Origin: GCA-2717185 sp964474755
GTDB taxonomy: Bacteria; Pseudomonadota; Alphaproteobacteria; UBA8366; GCA-2717185
DNA: 64,000 bases
Assembly (NCBI GenBank): GCA_964474755.1
Contig: CAYYUG010000012.1
Span: forward strand, 1 to 64,000
Reading direction: 5' to 3'
Position 1 is the stretch's first letter, and the number at the start of each line of letters is the position of its first letter. Shown here one piece after another: positions 17,071 to 27,025 of the stretch. The position numbers and the translations under genes were made by a program. The notes beneath the pieces are model-generated. The model was not told where the DNA came from, made no database searches, and saw only the letters and a program-made list of their open reading frames with translations.

Positions 17071-19392
17071 ATGGCAATTATGGAAACCGGAATTGGGGCT
17101 CCGGTGTTGCGCAAGGAAGATGAGCGGTTTCTGACAGGGTACGCTTGTTTCAGTGATGACATTAAACCAGATGGCGTCTTGGCCGCATTGGCCTTGCGAT
17201 CGCCGGTGGCGCATGCCGAAATTCGGACGATCAACGTTGAGGCTGCGCGTACTGCAGCTGGCGTAAAGTTAGTTTTGCTCGCGTCAGATTTAGAGGCGGA
17301 GGGTGTGCAAGTCATCCCGTCATATTCCACGTCCCCACCCTTTGATGTCGGTAGGATTGAAGGTGGTGATGCGGCTGATCTATCGCAGTACCCGTTGGCT
17401 CGAGACCGCGTTCGCTATGCCGGCGAACCGGTCGCCTTTGTGGTCGCCGATACGATTGAAGAGGCACGGACTGCGGCGGAGCTCATTGAAGTAGATTATG
17501 TCGACCTCCCGGCCGTTATGGAGATCGAGGAGGCATTGGCACTCTCGTCAGAACAGCTCTGGTTTGATGCCCCGGGGAACGTGACCTTTGACTGGGAAAC
17601 CGGCGACGCGGCGGCAACTGATGCGGTATTTGCCACTGCCGCTCATGTAAGCTGCCTTCGGGTGGAGAATAACCGTGTCGTCATCGCTTTCATGGAACCG
17701 CGTGCTGCTGTTGCAGAATGGGACCAAGTGGTGGATCGCTATACGTTACAAGTGGGCTGCCAATCAGCACATGGAATGCGCGCAGGGCTCGCGACGGTGT
17801 TGGGAGTTGACGAAGGAAAAATTCATGTCGTTGTCCCTGATACCGGTGGCGGCTTCGGTGCGCGTGGTGGTGTTTATCCTGAGTTCGTCTTGGCGCTACT
17901 GTCGGCACGATTGCTTGGCAGGCCCGTAAAGTGGACGGAAAGCCGCAGCGAGGCTTTTTTGACCGATACCCAGTCACGCGACCACGTATTACATGGCGAG
18001 TTGGCGTTGGATGGCGATGGCCACTTTCTGGCATTGCGGGTGCGCGGAGATTGGCGACACGGCGCCTATCTGGGCAGTCGAAGTATGTGGGTGATGACGC
18101 ATTATCTGACGCAGATTTTGGGTGGGCCCTACCGCATTCCGACGGGCCATCTGATATTGCGTGGGATTGCTACCAACACGACCCCTGTGGGAGCGTTGCG
18201 CGGGATAGGCCGGCTGGAAGCTAACTATGTCTTGGAACGGCTTATTGATCAGGCCGCTTCGGAATTCGGCGTCGATCCTGTCACTCTTCGGCGAAAAAAC
18301 CTCATCGGTTCCGATGATTTCCCGTGGCGTACGATCGGCGGTGCAACAGTCACGTCCGGTGAGTATTTGGATAATCTCGATCATGCCTTGATGCTCGCTA
18401 ATCCACGCGGCATCGCCGCGCGACGCGCGCGGGCTTCGACCAAAGGTTGGCTGCACGGTTTCGGTGTGGCGCTATACACCGAAAATAACGGCAGTACACC
18501 GACAGAATTTGCCGAAATCGCAGTAGACGGTGCGGGCAAGGTTACGGCAACAGTCGGTACCCAGGATTTTGGAATGGGTCATTCGACGATGTATTCGCAA
18601 ATCCTGTCGCAGTGGCTTGGCGTTTCGTTTGCGGATGTATTGGTCGTCTTTGGTGATACGGACAAAGTGTACCGTGGTGTTGGATCGTTTGGGTCGCGTT
18701 CAGCACGATTGGGGGGCAGTGCCGCAGTCCTTGGTGCCGAGAAAGTGATTAAGCGGGGCCGGGCGATTGCTTCGGATTTGCTTGAAGCAGCTAGCATGGA
18801 TATTGAGTTCGCCAATGGCCGTTTCACGATTGCGGGTACTGATCGAAATGTCGGGTTATCTGAGGTCGCCGCCCGTGCCGAAGTATTAGGTAATCCTTTG
18901 TCGGAAAGAGCGGATTTTGTCGCGGAAGGTGAGGTCGTCTCGAACGGCGTGCATGTTTGCGAAGTATCAATTGACCCAGTGCTGGGGACGGTGCGACTGG
19001 ACAATTACGTCATCGTCGCCGACGTCGGCCGGGTCGTAAATCCGGTCATCGTGGCAGGCCAAATGCACGGTGGTGCGGCGCAGGGGATTGGGCAGGCCTT
19101 GCAGGAACGTATCGCTTACGACCGAAATAGCGGTCAAACGCTAACCGGAAGCTTCATGGACTACAATGTGCCGAAGGCGGACGATCTACCGGTCTTTCAG
19201 GTTGCTTTCAACGAAGTAATCGAGGCGGAGAACCCGTTGGGTGTCAAAGGGGCCGGTGAATGCGCGACTACAGGGGCGCCGGCCGCCGTTATGAACGCCG
19301 TCGCCGACGCATTGCGCCGGGCTGGTGCCCAGCCCGTTGATATGCCGGCAACTCCGGAGAGCGTGTGGCGGGCGTTAAGGGCAGCTGGCTAA
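17071..19392 (+). CDS. xanthine dehydrogenase-family molybdopterin-binding subunit (orphan CoxL type, first copy)
   Basis: The 773-aa large subunit of a molybdenum hydroxylase. It has the N-terminal segment GAPVLRKEDERFLTG, the DTGGGFGARGG molybdopterin region, and the catalytic Glu in GVKGAGE near residue 727. The segment near 373 reads GALRGIGRLEAN where relatives usually have RGAGRPEA, so Leu replaces a conserved Pro. Related enzymes need an FAD subunit and a 2Fe-2S subunit, but neither CoxM- nor CoxS-like genes are adjacent. Substrates of this subgroup range from CO to purines, aldehydes and N-heterocycles; here it is unknown. It probably shares a transcript with the SDR. Confidence 0.9.
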   Translation: MAIMETGIGAPVLRKEDERFLTGYACFSDDIKPDGVLAALALRSPVAHAEIRTINVEAARTAAGVKLVLLASDLEAEGVQVIPSYSTSPPFDVGRIEGGDAADLSQYPLARDRVRYAGEPVAFVVADTIEEARTAAELIEVDYVDLPAVMEIEEALALSSEQLWFDAPGNVTFDWETGDAAATDAVFATAAHVSCLRVENNRVVIAFMEPRAAVAEWDQVVDRYTLQVGCQSAHGMRAGLATVLGVDEGKIHVVVPDTGGGFGARGGVYPEFVLALLSARLLGRPVKWTESRSEAFLTDTQSRDHVLHGELALDGDGHFLALRVRGDWRHGAYLGSRSMWVMTHYLTQILGGPYRIPTGHLILRGIATNTTPVGALRGIGRLEANYVLERLIDQAASEFGVDPVTLRRKNLIGSDDFPWRTIGGATVTSGEYLDNLDHALMLANPRGIAARRARASTKGWLHGFGVALYTENNGSTPTEFAEIAVDGAGKVTATVGTQDFGMGHSTMYSQILSQWLGVSFADVLVVFGDTDKVYRGVGSFGSRSARLGGSAAVLGAEKVIKRGRAIASDLLEAASMDIEFANGRFTIAGTDRNVGLSEVAARAEVLGNPLSERADFVAEGEVVSNGVHVCEVSIDPVLGTVRLDNYVIVADVGRVVNPVIVAGQMHGGAAQGIGQALQERIAYDRNSGQTLTGSFMDYNVPKADDLPVFQVAFNEVIEAENPLGVKGAGECATTGAPAAVMNAVADALRRAGAQPVDMPATPESVWRALRAAG

Positions 19393-19575
19393 AAACTGTT
19401 TAGGTCCTGTCTCAAAAATAATCGGGCGGATGCTGTGTAAGGACCTCTCCATGACCTACACGATCACGGCAAGCGCAACCGGGTGGGCGAGGCCGTCATA
19501 GACAAACTACACGCCACCACACAGGCCCGAGCCTTATAGTTTCTGGGACATGTCGCCCGCATTTCCTCGGTACGT

Positions 19576-20283
19576 CTATTTCGCCCTAGATGGCGGTGGC
19601 GACGGCTCGCCGCCGATGACTACGCCGTTTTGCTGGGGACCAAAGGGCATGGTCTTGCCCTTCGGCAATTTGACTTCACCATTCCCACTGACGAACACAT
19701 AGCCTCTCTTGTGGTTGACCCGGAAAACCATCGGCGTCTCACCCGACGGCGTGATTTGATGGCCTGCCAGGGTCAGCGGCCCTTCGATCTCATGGATGGC
19801 GCCGTGCGACCAGACCGTTGATTCCACATGAGCACGGCCGTCCTGGGTCAGGCCGAGGAATTGTAGCTTGTGTTGGTAACCGCCTTTGCGGGGGATGACC
19901 ACAACCATTGCGCCCGGTCGCTCGTTGGCGTGGCGCAGGATAACTTTGGTGCCGAAATACTCGGGTGCGGTGCTGAGCGGTAGCAGAGCCGAGGGCAACG
20001 CGTGCAGCATCTTGGCCTCGCCGCTCGCAACAAGTTCCGCTATCGTGGCGTCGTCGACTTTTCCGGTTTGTGTGACGCCAGCCTTCTTCTGGAATTCTTT
20101 CAGGGCCGGGATGGTTTTGGCGTCGAAGGTGCCGTCGATCGGGCCAGGGTCGAAACCGAGATCCAGGAGACGCTGCTCAATCTCTAGAGTGCTGAGCGTT
20201 TTTCCTTTTTGTGCCAGAACGGGCGTCGCTGCCACAAGAAATAAGGCGTAAAGAAACAGTGTGGCGAGGCGGCAAACGACCAT
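19576..20283 (-). CDS. exported protein with peptidoglycan-binding domain
   Basis: A 235-aa protein with an N-terminal signal peptide (hydrophobic LATLFLYALFLVAATPVLA) and a PG_binding_1 domain at about residues 30-90 (IEQRLLDLGFDPGPIDGTFD, then LKEFQKKAGV). The C-terminal 120 residues look beta-rich and I do not recognise them; they contain no obvious catalytic motif. It is divergent from the second hyuA, with about 140 bases between starts. It is likely periplasmic and associated with the cell wall. Its link to the metabolic neighbours is unclear. Confidence 0.8.
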   Translation of the reverse strand: MVVCRLATLFLYALFLVAATPVLAQKGKTLSTLEIEQRLLDLGFDPGPIDGTFDAKTIPALKEFQKKAGVTQTGKVDDATIAELVASGEAKMLHALPSALLPLSTAPEYFGTKVILRHANERPGAMVVVIPRKGGYQHKLQFLGLTQDGRAHVESTVWSHGAIHEIEGPLTLAGHQITPSGETPMVFRVNHKRGYVFVSGNGEVKLPKGKTMPFGPQQNGVVIGGEPSPPPSRAK

Positions 20284-20420
20284 GAAATATTCTCCGGACT
20301 GGTGACCGGGTAACTATAGCGATCATGCGAGAAACTAGATACGCGATTGCGAGGCGTGACCTTGTGCACCATGCTGATGCCGAGGATGATGGCGCTTCGG
20401 CTTTCATTAGGGGATATAGC

Positions 20421-22508
20421 ATGAGTTGGCGCGTTGGCGTGGATATCGGCGGCACATTTACGGATGTTGCTTTGGTAAACGAAACTGACGGGCAAATTGG
20501 CATAGCCAAGGTACCGACCACACCGCGTGATTTTGGAGAAGGCGTTGTGCAGGCGCTGGAAATCGCATTACAGGAAAATGGCGTTGCGGCGGACGAGGTC
20601 ACTCTCTTGTCGCATGCAACGACTGTGGTGACGAACGCCATTCTGGAAGGGAAGGGCGCACGCACGGTTTTGGTGTCGACACGCGGCTTTCGTGATGTTC
20701 TGGAAATTCGTCGCTCGGCACGGGCAGATCTTTACGATCTGTTTCAAGACCCCCCTGGAATTCTTGTCCCACGGCACTGCCGGTTAGAGGTGACGGAGCG
20801 GATCGATGCCGCGGGTGATGTAGTAACGCCGCTTGATGAGACCGAGATAGACGACATTGTTTCCTTCATCCGAGAAAACGACATTGAAGCTGTGTCAGTC
20901 TCCTTGCTCTATTCTTTTTTGAACGATACACATGAACAGGTCCTTGGTGCGCGGTTGCGCGCGGTGCTACCAGATATTCCGATATTTTTGTCGAGCGAGG
21001 TCCTTCCAGAAATCCGAGAATTTGAACGTACCAGCACCACGGCGGTCTGTGGTTATGTCGGCCCGATCCTGGAATCCTATTTGCGTCGGTTGCAAGAAGC
21101 GGTATCGGGGATGGGCTTGCCGGAACTTTACGTCATGGGGTCTAGCGGAGGGGTCTTTGATGTTGAGGAAGGCCTCAAGATGCCCGCAATGGCGATCGAA
21201 TCTGGTCCGGCAGCTGGTGTCATTGCCGCGGCGATGATAGGTCGCCAGCTAGACAAGCCGAATTTGATTTCCTTCGATATGGGGGGAACGACCGCAAAGG
21301 CGAGCCTGATAAAGGATGGTGCGATCGAGACCACCTCAGAATACGAGGTCGGCGGGGGGGGCAACGTCAATCGTTGGATCCACGGCACAGGTCACCCAAT
21401 CCGAGTGCCCGTCATTGACCTGGCTGAGGTTAGCGCGGGTGGAGGGAGCATCGCCTGGGTCGATCCTGGAGGTTCCATGCGTGTGGGGCCCAAAAGCTCT
21501 GGCGCTGAGCCCGGTCCGGTCTGCTACGGAAATGGCGGCACCGAACCGACCGTGACCGACTGCAACTTGATACTCGGTTATCTTGATCCACAAGCAATGC
21601 TAGCAGGGCGGTTGGCTATTCGCGCGGATGAGGCGCGCGAGGCGATCGCATCCAGGCTTGCCGACCCACTTGGCCTCGATGTAGAGGCGGCGGCCTCCGG
21701 AGTTATCGATGTGGTTAACAACGCCATGGCGGAGGCACTGCGTATCGTTTCCGTCGAACGCGGTCACGACGCCCGCGCCTTTAGTCTCGTTGCATTCGGT
21801 GGTGCCGGTCCCATGCATGCGGCGGAGCTGGCGACGGCGCTGGGTATTCGAGAGGTGATTGTTCCGCCGATCCCCGGTGGATTTTCAGCGCTGGGTCTGG
21901 TGGCGACGGATCTCAAGCGGGATTACGTAAAGACGCATTACACAGCCTTGGACGTCGCGGAGCCGGCGACAATTGGTGCGGTCTATGCGGATATGGAGGC
22001 GGCTGCGCGGAACATGTTGCGAGCGGCGAAGGTTCCGGAAGACCAATGGGCGTTGGAGCGGGGGGCTGATTTGCGATATTCACGCCAGGCCTATGAACTG
22101 ACGGTCGCGGCGCAAAATGGTGAGGTTACGAAAGGGACGATGCGGGATTTGGCGGAGCAGTTCCACAACAAGCACCGCTTGACATACGGGCACGCCAATC
22201 CTGACGAGGCGGTCCAGTTGGTAAATTTGCGTCTGACGGCAGTTGGCAAGCTGAAAGGGCTAGTATTGAGGCAGAGCGTTAGCGGTAACGTGGTTGCCCG
22301 CAAGGGCATCCGGCCAGTCTGGTTTAAGCGCACGGGCCGAACCGATTGTGCAATCTATGACCGTTCAGAAATTGGGGGCGACGAGCGTATTGTCGGCCCA
22401 GCAATTATCGAGGCACTTGATGCAACAATCGTCGTGCCACCTGGGTGGACGGCAGAACCCAACCACAGCGGCCACATCATTATGGAGGCTGAACACGATG
22501 ACGGATGA
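20421..22508 (+). CDS. hyuA: hydantoinase/oxoprolinase subunit A (second copy)
   Basis: A 695-aa HyuA with the phosphate loop VGVDIGGTFTDVAL at the start and DMGGTTAKASL near residue 286. The latter replaces the usual GGTSTD with GGTTAK, a known difference between subfamilies. GPVCYGNGGTEPTVTDCNL and FGGAGPMHAAELA are further family blocks. The frame is open from 20325, but ATG 20421 has AGGGGATA upstream and sets the motif at residue 4. The gene overlaps hyuB by 11 bases. It is clearly a different lineage from the first and third copies, so a different substrate is likely. Confidence 0.93.
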   Translation: MSWRVGVDIGGTFTDVALVNETDGQIGIAKVPTTPRDFGEGVVQALEIALQENGVAADEVTLLSHATTVVTNAILEGKGARTVLVSTRGFRDVLEIRRSARADLYDLFQDPPGILVPRHCRLEVTERIDAAGDVVTPLDETEIDDIVSFIRENDIEAVSVSLLYSFLNDTHEQVLGARLRAVLPDIPIFLSSEVLPEIREFERTSTTAVCGYVGPILESYLRRLQEAVSGMGLPELYVMGSSGGVFDVEEGLKMPAMAIESGPAAGVIAAAMIGRQLDKPNLISFDMGGTTAKASLIKDGAIETTSEYEVGGGGNVNRWIHGTGHPIRVPVIDLAEVSAGGGSIAWVDPGGSMRVGPKSSGAEPGPVCYGNGGTEPTVTDCNLILGYLDPQAMLAGRLAIRADEAREAIASRLADPLGLDVEAAASGVIDVVNNAMAEALRIVSVERGHDARAFSLVAFGGAGPMHAAELATALGIREVIVPPIPGGFSALGLVATDLKRDYVKTHYTALDVAEPATIGAVYADMEAAARNMLRAAKVPEDQWALERGADLRYSRQAYELTVAAQNGEVTKGTMRDLAEQFHNKHRLTYGHANPDEAVQLVNLRLTAVGKLKGLVLRQSVSGNVVARKGIRPVWFKRTGRTDCAIYDRSEIGGDERIVGPAIIEALDATIVVPPGWTAEPNHSGHIIMEAEHDDG

Positions 22509-24243
22509 TAAGTGCCTACCCGCAAATCCACGCATTAAAACTGATCCGGCAACCTTCGAAGTCGTAAAGAACAGCCTCTATGCGGCGGCTGAAGAGATGA
22601 AGGTGGTGCTGGCCAAGACAGCCTACTCACCAATCCTCAAAGTTGCCGGTGACTATTCCTGCGGCATCTTCGACCGCGAGGGAGAGATGGTGGCCCAGGG
22701 CCCTGACCTGCCGATACACCTCGGCTCCATGCCGGATGCGGTTAAGGCGGTGATTACAGCCTGGAAGAGTTTCCAGCCGGGTGACGTCTTTATCCATAAC
22801 GATCCTTATTTCGGCGGCTCGCACCTGCCTGACGTGAATGTCATCTCGCCAGCTTTCCACGGTGATATTTTGCTGGGCTTCGCTTGTGTACGGGCTCATT
22901 GGCCCGATGTCGGCAGCGCTCAGCCTGGCAGCTACGGTGCAGTGACGGATGTGTTCGGCGAAGGTTTACGCCTGCCGCCGGTTCGGTTGTATGCCAAAGG
23001 CGTGTTGAACCGTGATGTCGATGCCATCATTTTTGCCAACGTGCGCACGCCAGAGGAACGCCGCGGTGATCTCAATGCACAGGTTGCGGCCAACCGGCGC
23101 GGCTCGCGACGCCTTTCGGAGCTGGCTGACAAGTACGGAACCGATGCACTGCTGCGCATCATGGGTGAGGTGATGGACTATTCCGAGACCATGATGCGCG
23201 CCCTTCTACTTGAGATGCCCGACGGGGAGGGTAGCTTCGAGGATTTTCTCGATGGCGACGGTATCCTGGAGGCTGGGTCGGAAACTGACGAGACCTTCAC
23301 AATCCGTATGAAAGCAGTAAAACGAGGCGACACGCTCTCGGTGAATTTCGCTGGCTCCGACGGTCAAGTTGCTGGGCCGATGAACGCGCCGCTTTCAGTA
23401 ACCGCATCTGGTGTTTTCACTTCGGTCAAGATGATCGTCGACCCGGAGAGCATGATCCCGCCCAATTCTGGTTGCTGGCGCGCGGTCACTGTGGAAGCAC
23501 CAGAAGGGTCATGCGTCAACGCTTCCTTCCCTGCGCCAGTGGTATACGCCAACCATGAAATGTCGCACCGCATCGCCGATATGCTGTTTGGAGCGCTTGC
23601 CGACTTCATGCCAGATCGCGTGATGGCCTGCTCGCAGGGAACGTCCGCAGTTCTAACCCTGGGCGGTATCGACTACCGTAACGGCGACCGCTATGTCAGT
23701 TACGAGACGATCAAAGGTGGTTTTGGCGCGCGGCCTAACAAGGACGGCATCAACACAATCGCCAGCGGCATTTCCAACACTATGAACACGCCAATAGAGG
23801 TTCTGGAAATGAGTTTCCCTGTGCGCGTTGAATATTACGAAATTACAGCGGACAGCGGCGGCGCGGGCAAGTATCGCGGCGGAAACGGCGCCAGGCGTGC
23901 CTGGCGGGTGTTGGGCAATGATGCGCAGGCCTCGATCTGTCTGGAACGCACTAAGTCCGCGCCCTTCGGCCTCGCTGGAGGCAAGGCAGGCGCGACCGCG
24001 AGGATTGCCATCGAGATGCCGGACGGCAATGTGCGGGATCTGAACAGCAAGGGCGGTTTCCCGGCTCCTAGTGGCTCACGCATCCTGCTGGAGGTGCCCG
24101 GTTCCGGCGGTTTTGGCCTAGCGAAAGATCGTGACTTGGGACAGCTTGCTGCGGACGTAAAGGACGGCTATGTCAGCGCTGAAGGTGCCAAGCGCGATTA
24201 CGGTACCGATATCCGGACAGCAGATGATGGGATTGAGACATGA
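22498..24243 (+). CDS. hyuB: hydantoinase/oxoprolinase subunit B (second copy)
   Basis: A 581-aa HyuB. The HNDPYFGGSHLPD motif lies near residue 100, and SGGAGKYRGGNGARR and VPGSGGFG are C-terminal family blocks. The frame is open well upstream, but the ATG at 22498, inside the end of hyuA, begins the family-like sequence (TDPATFEVVKNSLYAAAEEM). Its stop overlaps the next gene, a CoA transferase, by 4 bases, so hyuA, hyuB and the CoA transferase form one coupled unit. That suggests the ring-opened acid is activated to a CoA thioester (inference). Confidence 0.92.
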   Translation: MTDDKCLPANPRIKTDPATFEVVKNSLYAAAEEMKVVLAKTAYSPILKVAGDYSCGIFDREGEMVAQGPDLPIHLGSMPDAVKAVITAWKSFQPGDVFIHNDPYFGGSHLPDVNVISPAFHGDILLGFACVRAHWPDVGSAQPGSYGAVTDVFGEGLRLPPVRLYAKGVLNRDVDAIIFANVRTPEERRGDLNAQVAANRRGSRRLSELADKYGTDALLRIMGEVMDYSETMMRALLLEMPDGEGSFEDFLDGDGILEAGSETDETFTIRMKAVKRGDTLSVNFAGSDGQVAGPMNAPLSVTASGVFTSVKMIVDPESMIPPNSGCWRAVTVEAPEGSCVNASFPAPVVYANHEMSHRIADMLFGALADFMPDRVMACSQGTSAVLTLGGIDYRNGDRYVSYETIKGGFGARPNKDGINTIASGISNTMNTPIEVLEMSFPVRVEYYEITADSGGAGKYRGGNGARRAWRVLGNDAQASICLERTKSAPFGLAGGKAGATARIAIEMPDGNVRDLNSKGGFPAPSGSRILLEVPGSGGFGLAKDRDLGQLAADVKDGYVSAEGAKRDYGTDIRTADDGIET

Positions 24244-25433
24244 AACCGCTTGAAGGCATTCGCGTCCTCGACATTGCTACCTACATCGCGGCGCCCTATT
24301 GCGCGACGATCATGGCTGAGTTTGGGGCTGAGGTGATCAAGGTGGAAATGCCGGGTGTAGGTGATCCCTGCCGGCGATTGGGCTCGGCAACCGAGGCGGG
24401 GGATACGCTGGTATGGCTCAGTGAAGCGCGCAACAAGAAATCGATCACGCTCAATCTTAAGGATCCGAAAGGTAAGGAGATGCTTAAGCAGCTCGTCGCG
24501 AAGGCCGACGTGTTGTGTGAAAATTTTCGACCGGGCACACTGGAAAAATGGGACCTTGGCTGGGATGTGCTGAGTTCTGTCAACCCAAAGCTCGTCATGC
24601 TGCGGGTCAGCGGCTACGGCCAGACGGGACCTTACAGCGAACAGCCTGGCTTTGGTCGTATCGGCAACGCGTTTGGTGGTATCTCTTTTCTGGCTGGCGA
24701 TCCGGATCGGCCGCCGGCTACGCCGGGTTCGGCGACCCTGGCCGACTATATGTCGGGCCTATATGGTGCGCTCGGCGTCGTTATGGCGCTGCGCTCTGCG
24801 GAGGCCACTGGCGTTGGCCAGCAGGTGGATATCGGTCTCTATGAGCCGATCTTCCGCATCCTCGACGAACTGGCTCCGGCCTACGATAAGTTTGGCTTCG
24901 TTCGCCAACGCATGGGGGCGCCGACCGTGAATGTCTGTCCGCACAGCCACTACCCGACCGGCGACGACCGCTGGGTCGCCATTGCCTGCACTAACGACAA
25001 AATCTTTGCCCGGCTAGCCAAGTTGATGGGTCAGGAAGATGTTGCGGGTGACGGTCGTTACGGGACAATCCAGCAGCGCGAGGCGGACCGGACCGGCGTT
25101 GACGGTATGGTCGAGGCTTGGACCCGCAGGCACAAACAAAAGGAGGTTGTCGAGCTATGCGCTGAAGGGGAGGTGCCCTGCGGCATCGTCGCCGCAATCG
25201 ACGAAATTTTCGAGGACCCACAATACGCAGCGCGAGAGAATATCGTTCGTGTCCAAGACGCCCGCGCTGGCGAAATTGCAGTCCCCAATGTTGTGCCAAG
25301 GTTAACGGGTACGCCAGGCTCGGTTGACACGCTTGGCCCAGCTCTGGGCGCGAATAACGCAGAAATTTTTGGTGTTTTACTCGGGCTTGGCGCCAAGGAC
25401 TTGGAAACACTCACAGGCGAGGGTGTGATTTAG
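24240..25433 (+). CDS. CaiB/BaiF family CoA transferase
   Basis: A 397-aa class III CoA transferase. It has the N-terminal LEGIRVLDIATYIAAPYC, FGAEVIKVE, and the catalytic Asp in ATLADYMSGLYGA near residue 168, where the acyl-aspartyl anhydride forms. The family includes formyl-CoA transferase, carnitine CoA-transferase and 2-methylacyl-CoA racemase. The start overlaps hyuB by 4 bases, strongly tying it to the HyuAB reaction. It probably moves CoA from a donor thioester to an acid from that pathway. It is full length with no anomalies. Confidence 0.92.
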   Translation: MKPLEGIRVLDIATYIAAPYCATIMAEFGAEVIKVEMPGVGDPCRRLGSATEAGDTLVWLSEARNKKSITLNLKDPKGKEMLKQLVAKADVLCENFRPGTLEKWDLGWDVLSSVNPKLVMLRVSGYGQTGPYSEQPGFGRIGNAFGGISFLAGDPDRPPATPGSATLADYMSGLYGALGVVMALRSAEATGVGQQVDIGLYEPIFRILDELAPAYDKFGFVRQRMGAPTVNVCPHSHYPTGDDRWVAIACTNDKIFARLAKLMGQEDVAGDGRYGTIQQREADRTGVDGMVEAWTRRHKQKEVVELCAEGEVPCGIVAAIDEIFEDPQYAARENIVRVQDARAGEIAVPNVVPRLTGTPGSVDTLGPALGANNAEIFGVLLGLGAKDLETLTGEGVI

Positions 25434-25549
25434 ATCGCTAAAAAGCCGTTTCTCGAGACGAGCGAATGAAGGTCTGCTTCAGATGCGGTACAACCGGCTG
25501 AATATTCCGTAAAAGGCGATTGCCCGGTGGAGATAATTAAGTCAGAGAA

Positions 25550-26176
25550 TCAAAATTCAGCGCGCCGCATCGCTGCTGTCAGCAGCGCTGCGCTGATAAG
25601 GAAGCCTGCGCCGATACGGTTTGTCAGGCGCAACGTTGATGGTTTTTTGAATTGGGCGCGCATTTGTCCAGCCAAGATGGCCCAGACCATGACATTGACT
25701 GCAGCGAGGGTAAGGAAAGTCGCTTCCATAACCGTAAATTGGGTGAAGATCGGCATTGTCGGATCGACGAATTGCGGCACGAAGGCGATGAAGAAGGCGA
25801 TGCTTTTTGGGTTCAGCGCTGTAACGATGTATGCATTATAGAACATGCGTCGGCTGCTGCCGCCAATTTTCCGGTCTTCGTCTTCGAGTGTTGGCTCGGC
25901 ACGCCACAGCTGTATGCCGAGCCAGATTAGATAGCCAGCGCCGATCAGTTTTAGGGTCGTGAACAGCGTCGCCGATGTAGCGATCACTGCGCCGGCGCCC
26001 AATAGCGAGATCGTCATTGCCGTAAAATCGCCCAAGGTAACGCCGGGGACCGTCGCCCAGGCGGTCGATCGTCCGTGCCCGAAGGCGTAGCTAACGACTA
26101 GCATGACGGTCGGCCCTGGCACCGCGAGCAGCGCGGCGCTGGCCAAGCTAAAGGCGATCCAAAGTTCAAATGACAT
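25550..26176 (-). CDS. LysE-family translocator (RhtB-like)
   Basis: A 208-aa membrane exporter with about six hydrophobic segments. The N-terminal PGPTVMLVVSYAFGHGR followed by a GDFTAM segment is characteristic of LysE/RhtB amino acid efflux proteins. It is on the minus strand between two plus-strand catabolic genes and divergent from an SDR-like gene. It probably exports an amino acid or analogue released during amide breakdown. The substrate cannot be predicted. Confidence 0.9.
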   Translation of the reverse strand: MSFELWIAFSLASAALLAVPGPTVMLVVSYAFGHGRSTAWATVPGVTLGDFTAMTISLLGAGAVIATSATLFTTLKLIGAGYLIWLGIQLWRAEPTLEDEDRKIGGSSRRMFYNAYIVTALNPKSIAFFIAFVPQFVDPTMPIFTQFTVMEATFLTLAAVNVMVWAILAGQMRAQFKKPSTLRLTNRIGAGFLISAALLTAAMRRAEF

Positions 26177-26313
26177 AGTGTGGCTCTAAATTCGATCTGT
26201 TAATCCAAACGCGGTGGCGGTGCGGACACAAGTGAATAATTGTGGCTCAGGAATCGACAGCGCCTCCACCGCCTGTTGTATTATCGTTACGACAAGCATC
26301 AAAGGAATGACAC

Positions 26314-27018
26314 ATGAATACATCGCCCCATTGCCTCGTCGTTGGGGTTGGCGCCGGCACCGGGCTCGCCTGCGTACGTCAGTTTGTCGATAAGGGCTAT
26401 CGCGTGTCGATGATCGCGCGTCACCGCGGACGTCTGAACACTTGGGCCTCGGAAATCACGAATACTACACCCTATCCGACGGACTTGCTCGACATTGACG
26501 GTTACCGGGCGACCCTGCGTGAGATCGTGACGCAACAAGGCTTGCCGGAGGTCGTGGTGCACAACGCATCGCTCGCCAGCTTCGCGACCTATGACACGCT
26601 CGATCCGGCCGATCTTGAGCGGAATTTTCGCGCCAATACCTGTGGTCTGTTGGTTACAGCCCAGGAATTGGGGCCGGGCATGGTAAAGCGTGGTAGTGGG
26701 TCGATCGTCGTAACCGGCAATACAGGTTCGCTGCGTGGCAAGCCAAGCTATATCGGTTTCTCGCCGACCAAGGCCTCGCAGCGTATCCTGGCGGAATGCC
26801 TCGCACGCGAACTTGGCCCACAAGGTGTGCATGTGGCCTATGTGGTAATCGACGCGGCCATCGATATGCCTTTCGCGCGGCGGCGGCGGGAAGAAAAACC
26901 TGAGGATTACTTTGCGAAACCGGCTGATTTGGCTTCTGAAATCTATCACACAGCCCATCAGCCGAAATCAGCACGCAGCTTCTATGTCGAACTGCGGCCC
27001 TTCGGCGAAACCTGGTAG
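26314..27018 (+). CDS. SDR-like protein lacking the catalytic tyrosine
   Basis: A 234-aa Rossmann protein related to short-chain dehydrogenases. The glycine loop reads VVGVGAGTGLACVRQF, not the classical TGxxxGIG. The active-site region reads YIGFSPTKASQR, so the Tyr of YxxxK is Phe, while the Lys and a preceding Ser (NTGS) remain. The segment LARELGPQGVHVAYVVIDAAID matches a common proteobacterial SDR subgroup with the same substitution. A normal SDR reaction is therefore doubtful. It starts at ATG 26314, and the crotonase gene begins 8 bases after its stop. Confidence 0.87.
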   Translation: MNTSPHCLVVGVGAGTGLACVRQFVDKGYRVSMIARHRGRLNTWASEITNTTPYPTDLLDIDGYRATLREIVTQQGLPEVVVHNASLASFATYDTLDPADLERNFRANTCGLLVTAQELGPGMVKRGSGSIVVTGNTGSLRGKPSYIGFSPTKASQRILAECLARELGPQGVHVAYVVIDAAIDMPFARRRREEKPEDYFAKPADLASEIYHTAHQPKSARSFYVELRPFGETW

Positions 27019-27025
27019 GAGAGAT

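Noticed and set aside
19393..19575. Short spacer after the first CoxL gene that resembles an insertion-sequence scar (GTCCTGTCTC near the start, AGGTCCT/AGGACCT inverted repeat at 19402 and 19440).
   Set aside because: No transposase motif or paired terminal repeats with a target duplication can be shown, and the reading frames have no recognisable match.
25434..25549. TCTCGAGA palindrome in the spacer after the CoA transferase as a terminator.
   Set aside because: The palindrome is only eight bases with no loop or T run.
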